NCBI RefSeq assembly: GCF_003121295.1
Contig: NZ_PHNC01000029.1
Coordinates: 248,001-312,000, forward strand
Direction of reading: 5' to 3'
DNA: 64,000 nucleotides
From: Streptomyces orinoci
GTDB taxonomy: Bacteria > Actinomycetota > Actinomycetes > Streptomycetales > Streptomycetaceae
The position numbers and the translations under genes were made by a program. This document shows positions 17,325-26,184 of this stretch, one piece after another. Each line of letters starts with the position of its first letter. Position 1 is the first letter of the stretch. A model generated the notes under the pieces. The model was not told the DNA's origin, did not search any database, and saw nothing but the letters and a program-made list of their open reading frames with translations.

Positions 17325-17369
17325 GGGGCGGAGGCCGGGGTTGCCGGCCACCCGGTTCCGCCCCTTTTT
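17325..17369 (+). terminator. Strong intrinsic terminator
   Basis: GGGGCGGA (17325-17332) pairs with TCCGCCCC (17357-17364), with an inner GC-rich pairing, followed by TTTTT. It terminates the small gene and separates it from the convergent SDR gene. Confidence 0.85.
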
Positions 17370-17428
17370 CCGTTATTCCGGACTTGCGCCCCAATGGCGC
17401 TGCAAGGCCACTTCCACGCCATCTCCCG

Positions 17429-18328
17429 CTAAAGAGCGAGGAGTTCGGTCGCCGCGAAGGACTCCTCCTTGTGCTCCGCGAAGAACCGGCTGAACCCGCC
17501 CTCCAGATCGTCCAGGGCGAACCGGGCGGCGATCCGGGGCCGTTCCAGCACCGCCACCCGCCCCCCGTACACCACCAGCACCTGCCCGTTCACTCCGTCC
17601 GCCGCGGGCGAGGCCAGATGCCCCACCAGCGGTGCGACCTGCTCCACCGCCAGCGGATCGGGACCGGTCACCGGCGCCGCGCCGAAGACATCCTCGGTCA
17701 TCCGGGTGCGGGCCCGGGGGCAGATGGCGTTCACCGTCACCCCGTATTTGCGCAGCGCATGGGCCGTGGACAGGGTCAGCCCCACGATCCCGCCTTTGGC
17801 GGCCGCGTAGTTGGGCTGTCCGGCGGCGCCCAGCAGAAACGCCTCCGAGGCGGTGTTGATCACCCGCCCGTAGACCGGCTCCCCACTGGCCTTGGCCCGC
17901 TCCCGCCAATGAGCGGCCGCAAAGCGGATGGTGTTGAAGTGGCCCTTGAGGTGGACCCGGATCACCGAGTCCCACTCCTCCTCGGACATGGCGAACACCA
18001 TCCGGTCCCGCAGGATGCCCGCGTTGTTCACCAGGACATCCAGCGAGCCAAAGGTGTCCAGGGCCAGCCGCACCAGCTCCCGCGCCGTCTCGAAGTCCCC
18101 GATGTCCCCGGCGTGGGCGACGGCCCGGCCGCCCGCCGCGCGGATCTCGGCCGCCACCGCCTCGGCGGGGCCCCGCGAGGCGGCGCCGGAGCCGTCCCGG
18201 CCCGGCTGCCCATGGTCGTTGACCACCACCGAGGCGCCGCGCCGGGCCAGTTCCAGGGCCTCGGCCCGGCCCAGCCCCCGCCCGGCCCCGGTGACCACCG
18301 CCGTTCTGCCGTCCAGCATCGTCGTCAT
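17429..18328 (-). CDS. SDR family oxidoreductase (HSD17B4/FabG-like)
   Basis: A 299-residue short-chain dehydrogenase. It has the cofactor motif VVTGAGRGLGRAEAL, the NNAG motif (VLVNNAGILRD), and catalytic Ser, Tyr and Lys in TASEAFLLGAAGQPNYAAAKGG. The long form of the nucleotide loop (VVVNDHGQPGRDG) and the C-terminal extension resemble the 3-hydroxyacyl-CoA dehydrogenase parts of peroxisomal multifunctional enzyme and mycobacterial sterol-side-chain enzymes. It starts 13 bases after the alcohol dehydrogenase gene, and a MaoC hydratase lies upstream, so the trio would fit beta-oxidation of a CoA thioester. Confidence 0.87.
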   Translation of the reverse strand: MTTMLDGRTAVVTGAGRGLGRAEALELARRGASVVVNDHGQPGRDGSGAASRGPAEAVAAEIRAAGGRAVAHAGDIGDFETARELVRLALDTFGSLDVLVNNAGILRDRMVFAMSEEEWDSVIRVHLKGHFNTIRFAAAHWRERAKASGEPVYGRVINTASEAFLLGAAGQPNYAAAKGGIVGLTLSTAHALRKYGVTVNAICPRARTRMTEDVFGAAPVTGPDPLAVEQVAPLVGHLASPAADGVNGQVLVVYGGRVAVLERPRIAARFALDDLEGGFSRFFAEHKEESFAATELLAL

Positions 18329-18341
18329 CGCCGCCGTCCCC

Positions 18342-19418
18342 TCACAGCTCCACACAGGTACGCAGCGCCACACCCGAACGCATCTGTTCCAGCGCGTCGT
18401 TGATGCCCGTCAGCGGCACCCGGTGAGTGATCATCCCGCTGAGGTCCACCCGCCCGGCCCGCCACAGCTCGATGGCCCGGCGGTAGGAACGCAGCACATC
18501 GCCGCCGCCGTAGAGGGAGGGCAGGATGCGTTTCTCGTTGAAGAACAGCTCGAACATATTGAGTTGCAGGGTGTCGTCCATGGCACCCGCGCCCACCACA
18601 CACAGGGTGCCGCCGCGCCGGGTCATGTCATAGGCGGTACGGGCGGTGGCGGAGGTGCCCACCACCTCGAAGACATAGTCGAAGCCCTCGCCGCCGGTGA
18701 GCCGGTTTCTGGCGTCGGCCAGTTCCTCCGGCTCCACCGCCTCGGTGGCCCCGAACCGCAGCGCCGCCTCCCGCCGGGAGGCCACCGGGTCCACCGCCAC
18801 GATCCGGGCCGCGCCCGCCACCCTGGCCCCCTGCACGGTGGCGATGCCCACCCCGCCGCAGCCGAGCACCGCCACCGAGGAACCGGCCGCCACCCGCGCG
18901 GTGTTGAGCGCCGCGCCCAGCCCGGTGGTCACCCCGCAGCCGATCAGCGCGGCGATATCGAAGGGCACATCGTCCGGGATCGGCACCGCGCATCCGGCGC
19001 CCACCACCGTCTCCTCGGCGAAGGTGCCGGTGCCGGCGAAGCTGAACACATCCGCGCCCGGACGGCGGAAGTTGGGGGTGGAGACGCTGAGGAAGCCGGA
19101 CAGGCACAGCTGGGTCTGCCCGCGCCCGCAGGCGGAGCAGCTGCCGCAGGCGGGCAGCCAGCACACCAGCACCCGGTCACCGGGTTTGACACCGCTGACC
19201 CCCTCACCGGTCTCAAGCACCTCGCCCGCCCCCTCATGCCCGGGGACAAAGGGCGCGGGCTGCGGCAACACCCCGGACATCGCGGACAGATCGGAATGGC
19301 ACAGCCCGGCGGCCCGCATCCGCACCCGGACCTTGCCGGGGCCGAAGCCCACCGCCTCGATGTCATCGACGACTTCGAGCTTGTCCTGCCCCTTCTCGTG
19401 CTGTACGGCGGCGCGCAT
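18342..19418 (-). CDS. Zinc-dependent alcohol dehydrogenase (class III-like)
   Basis: A 358-residue medium-chain dehydrogenase. Catalytic zinc ligands are in GLCHSDLSAM and GHEGAGEVLE. The structural zinc site is CGSCSACGRGQTQLC near residues 92-106. The nucleotide-binding motif is VLGCGGVGIATVQGA near 195. The closest recognisable pattern is the Rxyl/formaldehyde-dehydrogenase-like group that oxidises alcohols with NAD. It lies between the SDR and MaoC genes on the same strand, separated from MaoC by a short tandem-repeat region. Confidence 0.9.
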   Translation of the reverse strand: MRAAVQHEKGQDKLEVVDDIEAVGFGPGKVRVRMRAAGLCHSDLSAMSGVLPQPAPFVPGHEGAGEVLETGEGVSGVKPGDRVLVCWLPACGSCSACGRGQTQLCLSGFLSVSTPNFRRPGADVFSFAGTGTFAEETVVGAGCAVPIPDDVPFDIAALIGCGVTTGLGAALNTARVAAGSSVAVLGCGGVGIATVQGARVAGAARIVAVDPVASRREAALRFGATEAVEPEELADARNRLTGGEGFDYVFEVVGTSATARTAYDMTRRGGTLCVVGAGAMDDTLQLNMFELFFNEKRILPSLYGGGDVLRSYRRAIELWRAGRVDLSGMITHRVPLTGINDALEQMRSGVALRTCVEL

Positions 19419-19433
19419 GGCCGGCTCCCTTCC

Positions 19434-19497
19434 TACGGCTGTCAGGTACGGCTGTCGGGTGCGGCTGTCAGACACCGCTTCAGGTACCGCTGTCGGG
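19434..19497. repeat. Degenerate 13-nt tandem repeat, five units
   Basis: Five consecutive units of the form TACGGCTGTCAGG (one is 12 nt) fill the gap between the MaoC stop and the alcohol dehydrogenase start. Units 1 and 2 differ at one base. The array ends 15 bases upstream of the dehydrogenase start and could affect its translation or serve as protein-binding half-sites. Confidence 0.8.
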
Positions 19498-19507
19498 TGC
19501 GCAAAGC

Positions 19508-20374
19508 TCAGCGGTGCTCGACGACCGTGTCCGCCAGCACCGTCGCATCCCGGCGCTCGGGCACCGTCACCGAGACCTGGATCCGTCCCGGCCCCGGGCA
19601 GTCCCGCCACATCCGCACCCGCAGCCGCTCCCCGGGGAAGACCACTCCGGTGAACCGGGTGCTGTACGAGCGGACGCGGCCGGCCTCGCCGCCGAGCAGA
19701 CCGTCCACCACGGCCTTGAGGGCGATGCCATAGGTGCACAGACCGTGCAGGATCGGCCGGTCGAACCCGGCCCGCCGGGCGAACTCCGGGTCGGCGTGCA
19801 GCGGATTGAAGTCCCCGCTCAGCCGGTAGAGCAGCGCCTGGTCCTCCCGGACGAGCCGCTCCACGGTCAAGTACGGTGCCCGCTCGGGCAGTTCCAGCCG
19901 CATGGCGGTACCGCGCTCCCCGCCGAAGCCGCCCTCGCCCCGCACATAGATCTGGGCGTCACTGCTCCACAACGGCCCCTCGGCATCGGTCACATCACTG
20001 CGCAGCACAATCACCGCCGCCTTGCCCTTGTCATGGACGGCGGCGACCCGTGAGGTCTGGGTGGCCCCGGTGGCACGCACCGGGATCGGCCGGTGGACCA
20101 TCACGGACTGGCCGCCGTGCAGCACGGCCGCCAGGTCCACCTCGATCCCCGGCGCGGACAGCCCGCCGGCCAGGGCCATTGCGCCACCGGCCACGGTGGC
20201 GAAGGAGGGCAGCACCTGCAACCGGCTCTCCAGGGTGTAGCGCAGCTCGCCCGGGTCGGTGGCCGGACGGCCCGCACCAATGCCCAGGTGATAGAGCTGG
20301 ACATCCTTGTGGTCCCAGGACAGGGCGGTCACTCGCGGCTCGGCGGCGATGGCCTTGGCGGCGTCGATGGGCAT
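19508..20374 (-). CDS. MaoC-family enoyl-CoA hydratase 2
   Basis: A 288-residue double hot-dog protein of the MFE-2 hydratase type. The C-terminal hydratase-2 motif is complete: YRLSGDFNPLHADPEFARRAGF then PILHGLCTYG, with catalytic Asp and His. The N-terminal half (TALSWDHKDVQLYHLGIGAG, VLPSFATVAGG) is the non-catalytic hot dog typical of peroxisomal and mycobacterial Chd-like hydratases. It should hydrate trans-2-enoyl-CoAs to (R)-3-hydroxyacyl-CoAs, a suitable partner for the SDR at 17429. The first in-frame ATG that gives the family N-terminus is at 20374. Confidence 0.9.
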   Translation of the reverse strand: MPIDAAKAIAAEPRVTALSWDHKDVQLYHLGIGAGRPATDPGELRYTLESRLQVLPSFATVAGGAMALAGGLSAPGIEVDLAAVLHGGQSVMVHRPIPVRATGATQTSRVAAVHDKGKAAVIVLRSDVTDAEGPLWSSDAQIYVRGEGGFGGERGTAMRLELPERAPYLTVERLVREDQALLYRLSGDFNPLHADPEFARRAGFDRPILHGLCTYGIALKAVVDGLLGGEAGRVRSYSTRFTGVVFPGERLRVRMWRDCPGPGRIQVSVTVPERRDATVLADTVVEHR

Positions 20375-20492
20375 GCAGGGCTGTATAGCCCGATCCGGAT
20401 GGCATGGGAAGACAGCCGGCCCGGGCGGTCCGGCGGCCACCGGCATCTGCGCTGCTCACAGCGGGACAACGGGGTTTCGTAAGCTGTGCGAT

Positions 20493-21704
20493 ATGACGAG
20501 CACGGCAGCCGGGGAATCCGCGCAGTGGACGAGGATGCCCACCACCAAGACCTTCGTTCCCTTCCTCCTCGTCAACATCCATGACACCATCGCCGTGCTG
20601 ACCGGCGGGATGCCGCTGCCCTGGCTCGGCGGCCTGGGCGAACTGGCCTTTGTCGCCCTGTATCTGGCGACCGTCTCAGCCGCCCTGGACGAGGACCGCC
20701 GGGACACCCGCACCCCCCGGCTGCTGCTGGCCGCGCTGGCCGTGGTCACCTACGCCCTGGCCGTCGGCTACTGGGACCACTGGCAGATGTGCTTCCCGCT
20801 GCTCTCCCTGGCCACCGGTGTGGTGCTGCGCCGCGACCCACGGCTGATCGCCTTGACGCTGGCTCTGCTGGGCATCACCTACGGGATCATGGCCTCGCTC
20901 CGGGGCGGCCATGACACCACCGGAACCATCGTCGCCGCGGGCTGGGGCACCGGCCTGGCCGGAATGCTGGTCGCCAACCTGCTCAACCTGGTGGAGAGCA
21001 ATGCCGCCCTGCGCGCCACCCGCGAGCAGCTGGCCCACGCCGCGGTGGAACGCGAACGGCTGCGGTTCTCGCGGGACTTGCACGACCTGCTGGGCCACAC
21101 CCTCTCGGTGATGGTGGTCAAGGCCCAGGCGGTGCGCCGGCTGGGCCCGCGCGACCTGGACGCCGCGCTCTCCCAGGCCGCCGATATCGAGGCGGTGGGC
21201 CGCCAGGCGCTGACCGAGATCCGGGAGGCGGTCACCGGCTACCGGGAGAGCAGCCTGGCCACCGAGCTGGACAACGCCCGTTCCCTGCTGGAGGCTTCCG
21301 GGATCACCGCCGAGATCAGCCACTCCGGCCCGCCGCTGCCCCCGCAGAGCGGCGCGCTGCTGGGCTGGGTGGTACGCGAGGGCGTCACCAATGTGGTGCG
21401 GCACAGCGGTGCGGCGCACTGTGCGATCGAGGTGCGGGGCGAGCAGGACCGCGTCCATCTGGAGATCACCGACGACGGCGTCGGCCCGTCCGCCGCGCCG
21501 GAAGCGGACCGGCCCCGGCCGAAGACCGGCGGCAACGGCCTCAAGGGCCTCGCCGAACGCCTCGCCACCGCAGGCGGCTCCCTGACCTCCGGCCCGTCCG
21601 GCCGCCATGGCTTCCGCCTGGTGGCGGAACTTCCGGTGGACGAGGAGGGGTCGGTGGCCCAGGCCACGTCCCGTCAGGGCCGCTCCGCGCACCGCTTACG
21701 CTGA
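20493..21704 (+). CDS. Two-component sensor histidine kinase (NarL/DesK type)
   Basis: A 403-residue kinase with about five N-terminal membrane segments (residues 20-165), a short coiled linker, then a HisKA_3 dimerisation domain with the phospho-accepting His in RFSRDLHDLLGHTLSVMV. The HATPase domain follows, with N box WVVREGVTNVVRHS and G boxes DDGVGPS and GGNGLKGLAERL. The overall plan matches DesK-type membrane sensors. The response regulator starts 5 bases after its stop. Divergent from the MaoC gene. Confidence 0.92.
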   Translation: MTSTAAGESAQWTRMPTTKTFVPFLLVNIHDTIAVLTGGMPLPWLGGLGELAFVALYLATVSAALDEDRRDTRTPRLLLAALAVVTYALAVGYWDHWQMCFPLLSLATGVVLRRDPRLIALTLALLGITYGIMASLRGGHDTTGTIVAAGWGTGLAGMLVANLLNLVESNAALRATREQLAHAAVERERLRFSRDLHDLLGHTLSVMVVKAQAVRRLGPRDLDAALSQAADIEAVGRQALTEIREAVTGYRESSLATELDNARSLLEASGITAEISHSGPPLPPQSGALLGWVVREGVTNVVRHSGAAHCAIEVRGEQDRVHLEITDDGVGPSAAPEADRPRPKTGGNGLKGLAERLATAGGSLTSGPSGRHGFRLVAELPVDEEGSVAQATSRQGRSAHRLR

Positions 21705-21709
21705 GCGGT

Positions 21710-22348
21710 ATGACAGAGACCGCCCCCGAGCAGCCCCCCAGCCCCATCCGCGTACTCCTCGCCGAGGACCAAGGGATGATGCGCGGCGCGCTGGCGCTGC
21801 TGCTCGGTCTGGAGGACGACTTCGAGATCGTCGGCCAGGTGGCCAATGGGGACGAGATCCTGCCCAAGGCCCTCGAAGTGCGGCCGGACGTGGCCCTGTT
21901 GGACATCGAGCTGCCGGGCCGCAGCGGGCTGGACGCCGCGGGCGACCTCAAGTCCGGGCTGCCCGAGTGCAAGGTGCTGATCCTGACCACCTTCGGCCGC
22001 CCCGGCTATCTGCGCCGGGCGATGGAGGCCGGGGCGGCCGGGTTCCTGGTCAAGGACGGCCCCGTGGAGGACCTGGCGGCCGCCATCCGCCAGGTGCTGG
22101 CGGGCAAGCAGGTCATCGACCCCGCCCTTGCCGCGGCCGCGCTCAGCACCGGCCCCAACCCGCTCACCCAGCGCGAACGCGAAGTACTGGCCGCGGCGGT
22201 GGACGGGGCGACGGTCGCCGACATCGCGGCCAAGGTGCACCTCTCCCCGGCCACGGTGCGCAACTATCTCTCCGCCGCGATCGGCAAGACCCAGACCCGC
22301 AACCGCATGGAAGCGGTCCGCACGGCCCGCCAGAACGGCTGGCTGTAG
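21710..22348 (+). CDS. LuxR/NarL-family response regulator
   Basis: A 212-residue response regulator, cognate to the kinase immediately upstream. The receiver domain has the acidic pair in VLLAEDQGMMR, the phosphorylated Asp in VALLDIELPG, the Thr in LILTTFGR and the Lys in GFLVKDG. The C-terminal LuxR-type helix-turn-helix is LTQREREVLAAAVDGATVADIAAKVHLSPATVRNY-type. The short 5-base gap implies co-translation. Its targets are unknown. Confidence 0.93.
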   Translation: MTETAPEQPPSPIRVLLAEDQGMMRGALALLLGLEDDFEIVGQVANGDEILPKALEVRPDVALLDIELPGRSGLDAAGDLKSGLPECKVLILTTFGRPGYLRRAMEAGAAGFLVKDGPVEDLAAAIRQVLAGKQVIDPALAAAALSTGPNPLTQREREVLAAAVDGATVADIAAKVHLSPATVRNYLSAAIGKTQTRNRMEAVRTARQNGWL

Positions 22349-22415
22349 CCGGCCGCCGCCCACGGCGCCCAGCCCCCACCAGCAGCGTGCCCACGAACGA
22401 CCGCAAGGACGAACG

Positions 22416-23054
22416 ATGCCCCCAACCCCCGCCATCCTCAACGCCTTCGAAGAAGCCAAGGGCTTTATGCCCGTCCACGAGGGCCTGGCCCTCCATGAGG
22501 CGGCCACCGAAGCGGCCCGAACCGGCCTGCCCCTGCTGGAAGTCGGGACATACTGCGGCCGCTCCACCATCCTCCTCGCCGACGCCGCCCGCCAGGCCGG
22601 CACCACCGCCATCACCATCGACCACCACCGCGGCAGCGAGGAGCAGCAACCCGGCTGGGAGTACCACGACCCCACCCTGGTGGACCCGGTCGTCGGCCGC
22701 ATGGACACCCTCCCCACCTTCCGCCGCACCCTGCACGCCGCCGGCCTGGAGGACCATGTCATCGCCATAGTCGGCCGCTCCCCCCAGGTGGCGAGAACCT
22801 GGCGCACCCCGGTCGGCCTGGTCTTCATCGACGGCGGCCACACCGATGAGCACGCCACCGCCGACTACGAGGGCTGGGCCCCGCACCTCGCGCCCGGCGG
22901 ACTGCTGGTCATCCACGATGTCTTCCCCGACCCCGCCGACGGCGGCCAGGCCCCGTACCGCATCTATCTACGGGCCCTGGAATCCGGCGCCTTCACCGAG
23001 GTCTCGGTAACGCACTCGCTGCGCGTGCTGCGCCGGACCGCCCCCGGCCACTGA
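22416..23054 (+). CDS. Class I SAM-dependent methyltransferase (Methyltransf_24 type)
   Basis: A 212-residue Rossmann-fold methyltransferase. Motif I is LLEVGTYCGRSTILLADAA (residue about 40). The motif II region is AITIDHHRGSEEQQPGWEY, and VGLVFIDGGHTDEHATADY is the characteristic post-II motif of the sugar- and catechol-type class I family. I start it at ATG 22416, since upstream residues in this frame overlap the response regulator. It lies 67 bases after the response regulator and before an amidase; the substrate is unknown. Confidence 0.85.
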   Translation: MPPTPAILNAFEEAKGFMPVHEGLALHEAATEAARTGLPLLEVGTYCGRSTILLADAARQAGTTAITIDHHRGSEEQQPGWEYHDPTLVDPVVGRMDTLPTFRRTLHAAGLEDHVIAIVGRSPQVARTWRTPVGLVFIDGGHTDEHATADYEGWAPHLAPGGLLVIHDVFPDPADGGQAPYRIYLRALESGAFTEVSVTHSLRVLRRTAPGH

Positions 23055-23077
23055 GCACAGGCGCTACCATCGCCCAG

Positions 23078-23995
23078 GTGTCCACCGGCAGCCTCCCCCG
23101 CATACTCCGCCCGCTCAGGGCCGCGGCACTGACCACGCTGCTCCTGGCGGGAGTCGCGGCTTGCGGCGGCGAAGGCCACAAAAGCAGCGCGAGCGACGCG
23201 AGCACCGCATCTCCCAAGTCGGCCGAGCCCAGGCCATCTTCGGCCGCCCCCGCCGACAAGGGGGCCGCCGGCAAGGGGTCCACCAGCAAGACCGCGCCCG
23301 CCGAAGAGCACCCCGGCGACGGCCCCCTCAAGGGCAAGGTCGTGGTCATCGACCCCGGTCACAACATCCACAACCAGGACCACCCCGCCGAAATCAACCG
23401 GCAGGTGGAGGCGGGCAACGGCCGCAAGGAGTGCGACACCACCGGTACCGCCACCAACTCCGGTTACGCCGAGGCCACCTTCAGCCTGGATGTCGCCCAC
23501 CGCATCCGGCGCATCCTCCAGGCGCAGGGCGCCACCGTCACCCTCACCCATGACGGGGACCGGCCCTACGGCCCATGTGTGGACGAGCGCGCCGAGATCG
23601 GCAACAAGGCACACGCGGACGCCTCGGTCTCGGTGCACGCGGACGGCGCGGCGCCCGGCGACCGCGGATTCCATGTGATTCTTCCCGCATTGGTGAAGAA
23701 CGAGCAGGCGGACACCTCCGCCATCGTCGGCCCGTCCAGGGAACTCGGCGAGCGGATCGCCGGGAACTTCGTCCGCGTCACCGGCAGTGCCCCGTCCAAC
23801 TATGTGGGCAAGGGAACGGGGTTGGACGTCCGTGGCGATCTGGGCGGCCTCAATCTGTCCAAAGTCCCCAAGGTGTTCATCGAATGCGGCAATATGCGCG
23901 ATCCCGATGATGCCGCCCAACTCACCGACGAGGCTTGGCGCGAGAAGGCGGCGCAGGGGATCGCGAATGGCATCAGTGACTTCCTTCACGGGTAA
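23078..23995 (+). CDS. N-acetylmuramoyl-L-alanine amidase lipoprotein
   Basis: A 305-residue exported amidase_3 enzyme that cleaves the bond between muramic acid and the peptide stem. The N-terminus is a lipoprotein signal with lipobox LAGVAAC near residue 28, then a Ser/Lys/Pro linker to about residue 85. Zinc and catalytic residues are in VVVIDPGHN (His), GYAEATFSLDVA (Glu), SVSVHADGA (His) and VFIECGNMRDPDDA (Glu). The family fold is complete. GTG start at 23078. Confidence 0.92.
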   Translation: MSTGSLPRILRPLRAAALTTLLLAGVAACGGEGHKSSASDASTASPKSAEPRPSSAAPADKGAAGKGSTSKTAPAEEHPGDGPLKGKVVVIDPGHNIHNQDHPAEINRQVEAGNGRKECDTTGTATNSGYAEATFSLDVAHRIRRILQAQGATVTLTHDGDRPYGPCVDERAEIGNKAHADASVSVHADGAAPGDRGFHVILPALVKNEQADTSAIVGPSRELGERIAGNFVRVTGSAPSNYVGKGTGLDVRGDLGGLNLSKVPKVFIECGNMRDPDDAAQLTDEAWREKAAQGIANGISDFLHG

Positions 23996-24177
23996 CGGGA
24001 GGAAATAACGGCAGGCCACAGGCGTGTCACGAGGGCGAAACGAAGAGGCGCCCCGGACATGGGAGCGATAGGTTCCCCCGTACGATGGGGGGCCGTGTTT
24101 CCCCCGCGCCTCGCACCTCGCGAACTGGCATCGACACCAGCTGACAACTTCCCAACTGCACGGACAAAGGACTTCAG

Positions 24178-25086
24178 GTGAACATCCGCTCCCTCACTCG
24201 AGGCGACGGCGTGGTGATCGGAGCAGCGGTGTTGCTGTTCATCGCCTCGTTCCTCGACTACTACTCGGTCGACTGCAGCGGTCCTTACTGCGACTCGTCG
24301 AAGATCCCCAACCTCTGGGAGGGCAAGGTCTTCCCGGCGCTGCCGTCGATCGTGCTCGCCGGCCTTATCGCGGCCGCGCTCATCGTCGCCTCCCGTTTCC
24401 AGCAGGGCCGCAATGTGCTGGGGCTCACGCTGGAGCAGTGGGGGACGGCGCTCGCGGTCTTCGCGGCCTGGACCACGCTGTGGACGCTCTTCGACGGTCC
24501 GCTTGAGGACATGAACTCCAACATCGGGGTGGGCATCGGCCGCATCCTGGCGCTGATCGCCAACCTGGTGATGGCCGCGACCGCTCTGATCGCCCCCCGG
24601 ATTCCCGCCCTCAAGGCCCCCCTGGTGGGCGCCCCGCGGCCGGCCGCCTCCCCCTACGGGGTCGGCCCCAACCCGGGCTATGGCTACCCCAACCCGGCCA
24701 CCGGCCAGGCGGCCACCCCCTACGGGGCTCAGCAGGGTTCCCCCTACGGCGCCCAGGCCCCGTTTGTCCCGCAGGACCAGACCACGGTGCAGCCCGCCGC
24801 CTCCCAGCCGGACGGCGGTGCGGGTGCCGGGGCGGCCCAGGCGGAGTCCGGCCAGCCCTCCGGCGCCCAGGGCGGCGCCCCGGCCGCCGGGTTCACCCCG
24901 TTCTGGTTCGCCGTCCCGGTGAACCGGCCGCTGTTCCCGGAGGACGGCTCGGGGACCCCGATCGCCGAGCTGACCCCGGGCACCTGGTACCTGGCCGTGG
25001 ACCAGCGCGGTCCGGCCCTGGTCGCCCAGACCCAGGACGGCCGCCGAGGCGTCCTCCAGGACACCTCCGGTATCCAGCGCGGCTGA
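24178..25086 (+). CDS. DUF5336-like membrane protein with Gly/Pro/Tyr linker
   Basis: A 302-residue protein with four predicted transmembrane segments in the first 150 residues and a small extracellular loop carrying two cysteines (DYYSVDCSGPYCDSS). A low-complexity linker follows (about 155-235, rich in PYGAQ-type motifs), then a globular C-terminal segment (WFAVPVNRPLFPEDG, GTWYLAVDQRGPALVAQTQ). It starts at GTG 24178 and ends before a strong terminator. No function is known to me. Confidence 0.75.
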   Translation: MNIRSLTRGDGVVIGAAVLLFIASFLDYYSVDCSGPYCDSSKIPNLWEGKVFPALPSIVLAGLIAAALIVASRFQQGRNVLGLTLEQWGTALAVFAAWTTLWTLFDGPLEDMNSNIGVGIGRILALIANLVMAATALIAPRIPALKAPLVGAPRPAASPYGVGPNPGYGYPNPATGQAATPYGAQQGSPYGAQAPFVPQDQTTVQPAASQPDGGAGAGAAQAESGQPSGAQGGAPAAGFTPFWFAVPVNRPLFPEDGSGTPIAELTPGTWYLAVDQRGPALVAQTQDGRRGVLQDTSGIQRG

Positions 25087-25112
25087 TTCACCGCCCCGCT
25101 CGCATCCACGCC

Positions 25113-25142
25113 AAGGCCCGCCGGTTCCCTCCGGCGGGCCTT
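25113..25142 (+). terminator. Intrinsic terminator
   Basis: AAGGCCCGCCGG (25113-25124) pairs perfectly with CCGGCGGGCCTT (25131-25142) around a six-base loop. Confidence 0.8.
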
Positions 25143-25161
25143 CGCCGTACAGTGACCCGCC

Positions 25162-26172
25162 ATGCGACTCGGTCTCGCCCTCGGCTACTGGGGCCGCGCC
25201 CCGGACCCCCGCCACCTTCAACTCGCCCGCACCGCCGAAGACTTGGGCTACCACTCCATATGGACGGCGGAATCCTGGGGCTCCGACGCCTTCACCCCGC
25301 TGGCCTGGATCGCCGCCCATACCCGGCGTATCGCGCTGGGCACCGCGGTGGCCCAGATGGCGGCCCGTTCCCCAGCCGCCACCGCCATGCACGCCCTCAC
25401 CCTGGACCACCTCTCCGGCGGCCGGCTGCTGCTGGGCCTGGGACTGTCCGGCCCCCAGGTGGTGGAGGGCTGGTACGGACGCCCGTTCCCGGACCGTCCC
25501 CTGACCGCCACCCGCGAATACGTGGACGTCATCCGCCAAGTCCTACGCCGCGAAGCCCCGGTGACCCTGAACGGGCGCTATTACCGCCTCCCCTACGACG
25601 GCCCCGGAACCACCGGCCTGGGCCGTCCCCTCAAGCCCATCACCCACCCCCTACGCCCCGAACTCCCCATACTGCTGGGTGCCGAAGGCCCCAAAAACAT
25701 CGCCCAGACCATCCGCATCGCCAACGGCTGGCTGCCGCTGTACTGGTCCCCCGCCCGCGCCGGTCTCTACACCGAACCCCTTGCCGCCGCCCCCGAGGGA
25801 TTCCTGGTGGCCCCCCTCGCCCAGGCCCGCCTCTGCACAAATGTCACCGAGGGCCTGCGCCCGGTGAAGGCGATGCTCGCCTTCTATATCGGCGGCATGG
25901 GCCACGCCCGCCGCAACTTCCATGCGGAGCTGCTCTCCCGCTGGGGATACGGTGAAGTCACTGCCCGCATACAGGAGTTGTTCGCGGCCGGACACCGCGA
26001 GGCGGCAGTGGCGGCCGTACCTGACGAACTGGCCGACGAAATCTCCCTGGTCGGCCCGCGTGAACGAATTGCCGACCGCCTGGCGGCCTGGCGCTCCGGC
26101 CCCGTCACCGACCTCCTGATAACGGCCCCGGATCCGCCGACCCTCCGCCTCCTCGCCGAACTCAACGTCTAA
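25162..26172 (+). CDS. LLM-class (probably F420-dependent) oxidoreductase
   Basis: A 336-residue TIM-barrel protein of the luciferase-like family. Typical segments are RLGLALGYWG, HSIWTAESWGSDAFTPLAWIA, RIALGTAVAQMAARSPAATAM, DHLSGGRLLLGLGLSGPQVVEGWYG, and PILLGAEGPKNIAQTIRIANGW. This pattern matches actinobacterial F420-dependent LLM oxidoreductases rather than FMN luciferases. The substrate is unknown. It converges with the M1 peptidase gene, whose stop lies only 13 bases away. Confidence 0.9.
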   Translation: MRLGLALGYWGRAPDPRHLQLARTAEDLGYHSIWTAESWGSDAFTPLAWIAAHTRRIALGTAVAQMAARSPAATAMHALTLDHLSGGRLLLGLGLSGPQVVEGWYGRPFPDRPLTATREYVDVIRQVLRREAPVTLNGRYYRLPYDGPGTTGLGRPLKPITHPLRPELPILLGAEGPKNIAQTIRIANGWLPLYWSPARAGLYTEPLAAAPEGFLVAPLAQARLCTNVTEGLRPVKAMLAFYIGGMGHARRNFHAELLSRWGYGEVTARIQELFAAGHREAAVAAVPDELADEISLVGPRERIADRLAAWRSGPVTDLLITAPDPPTLRLLAELNV

Positions 26173-26184
26173 CGCCGGGACGCC

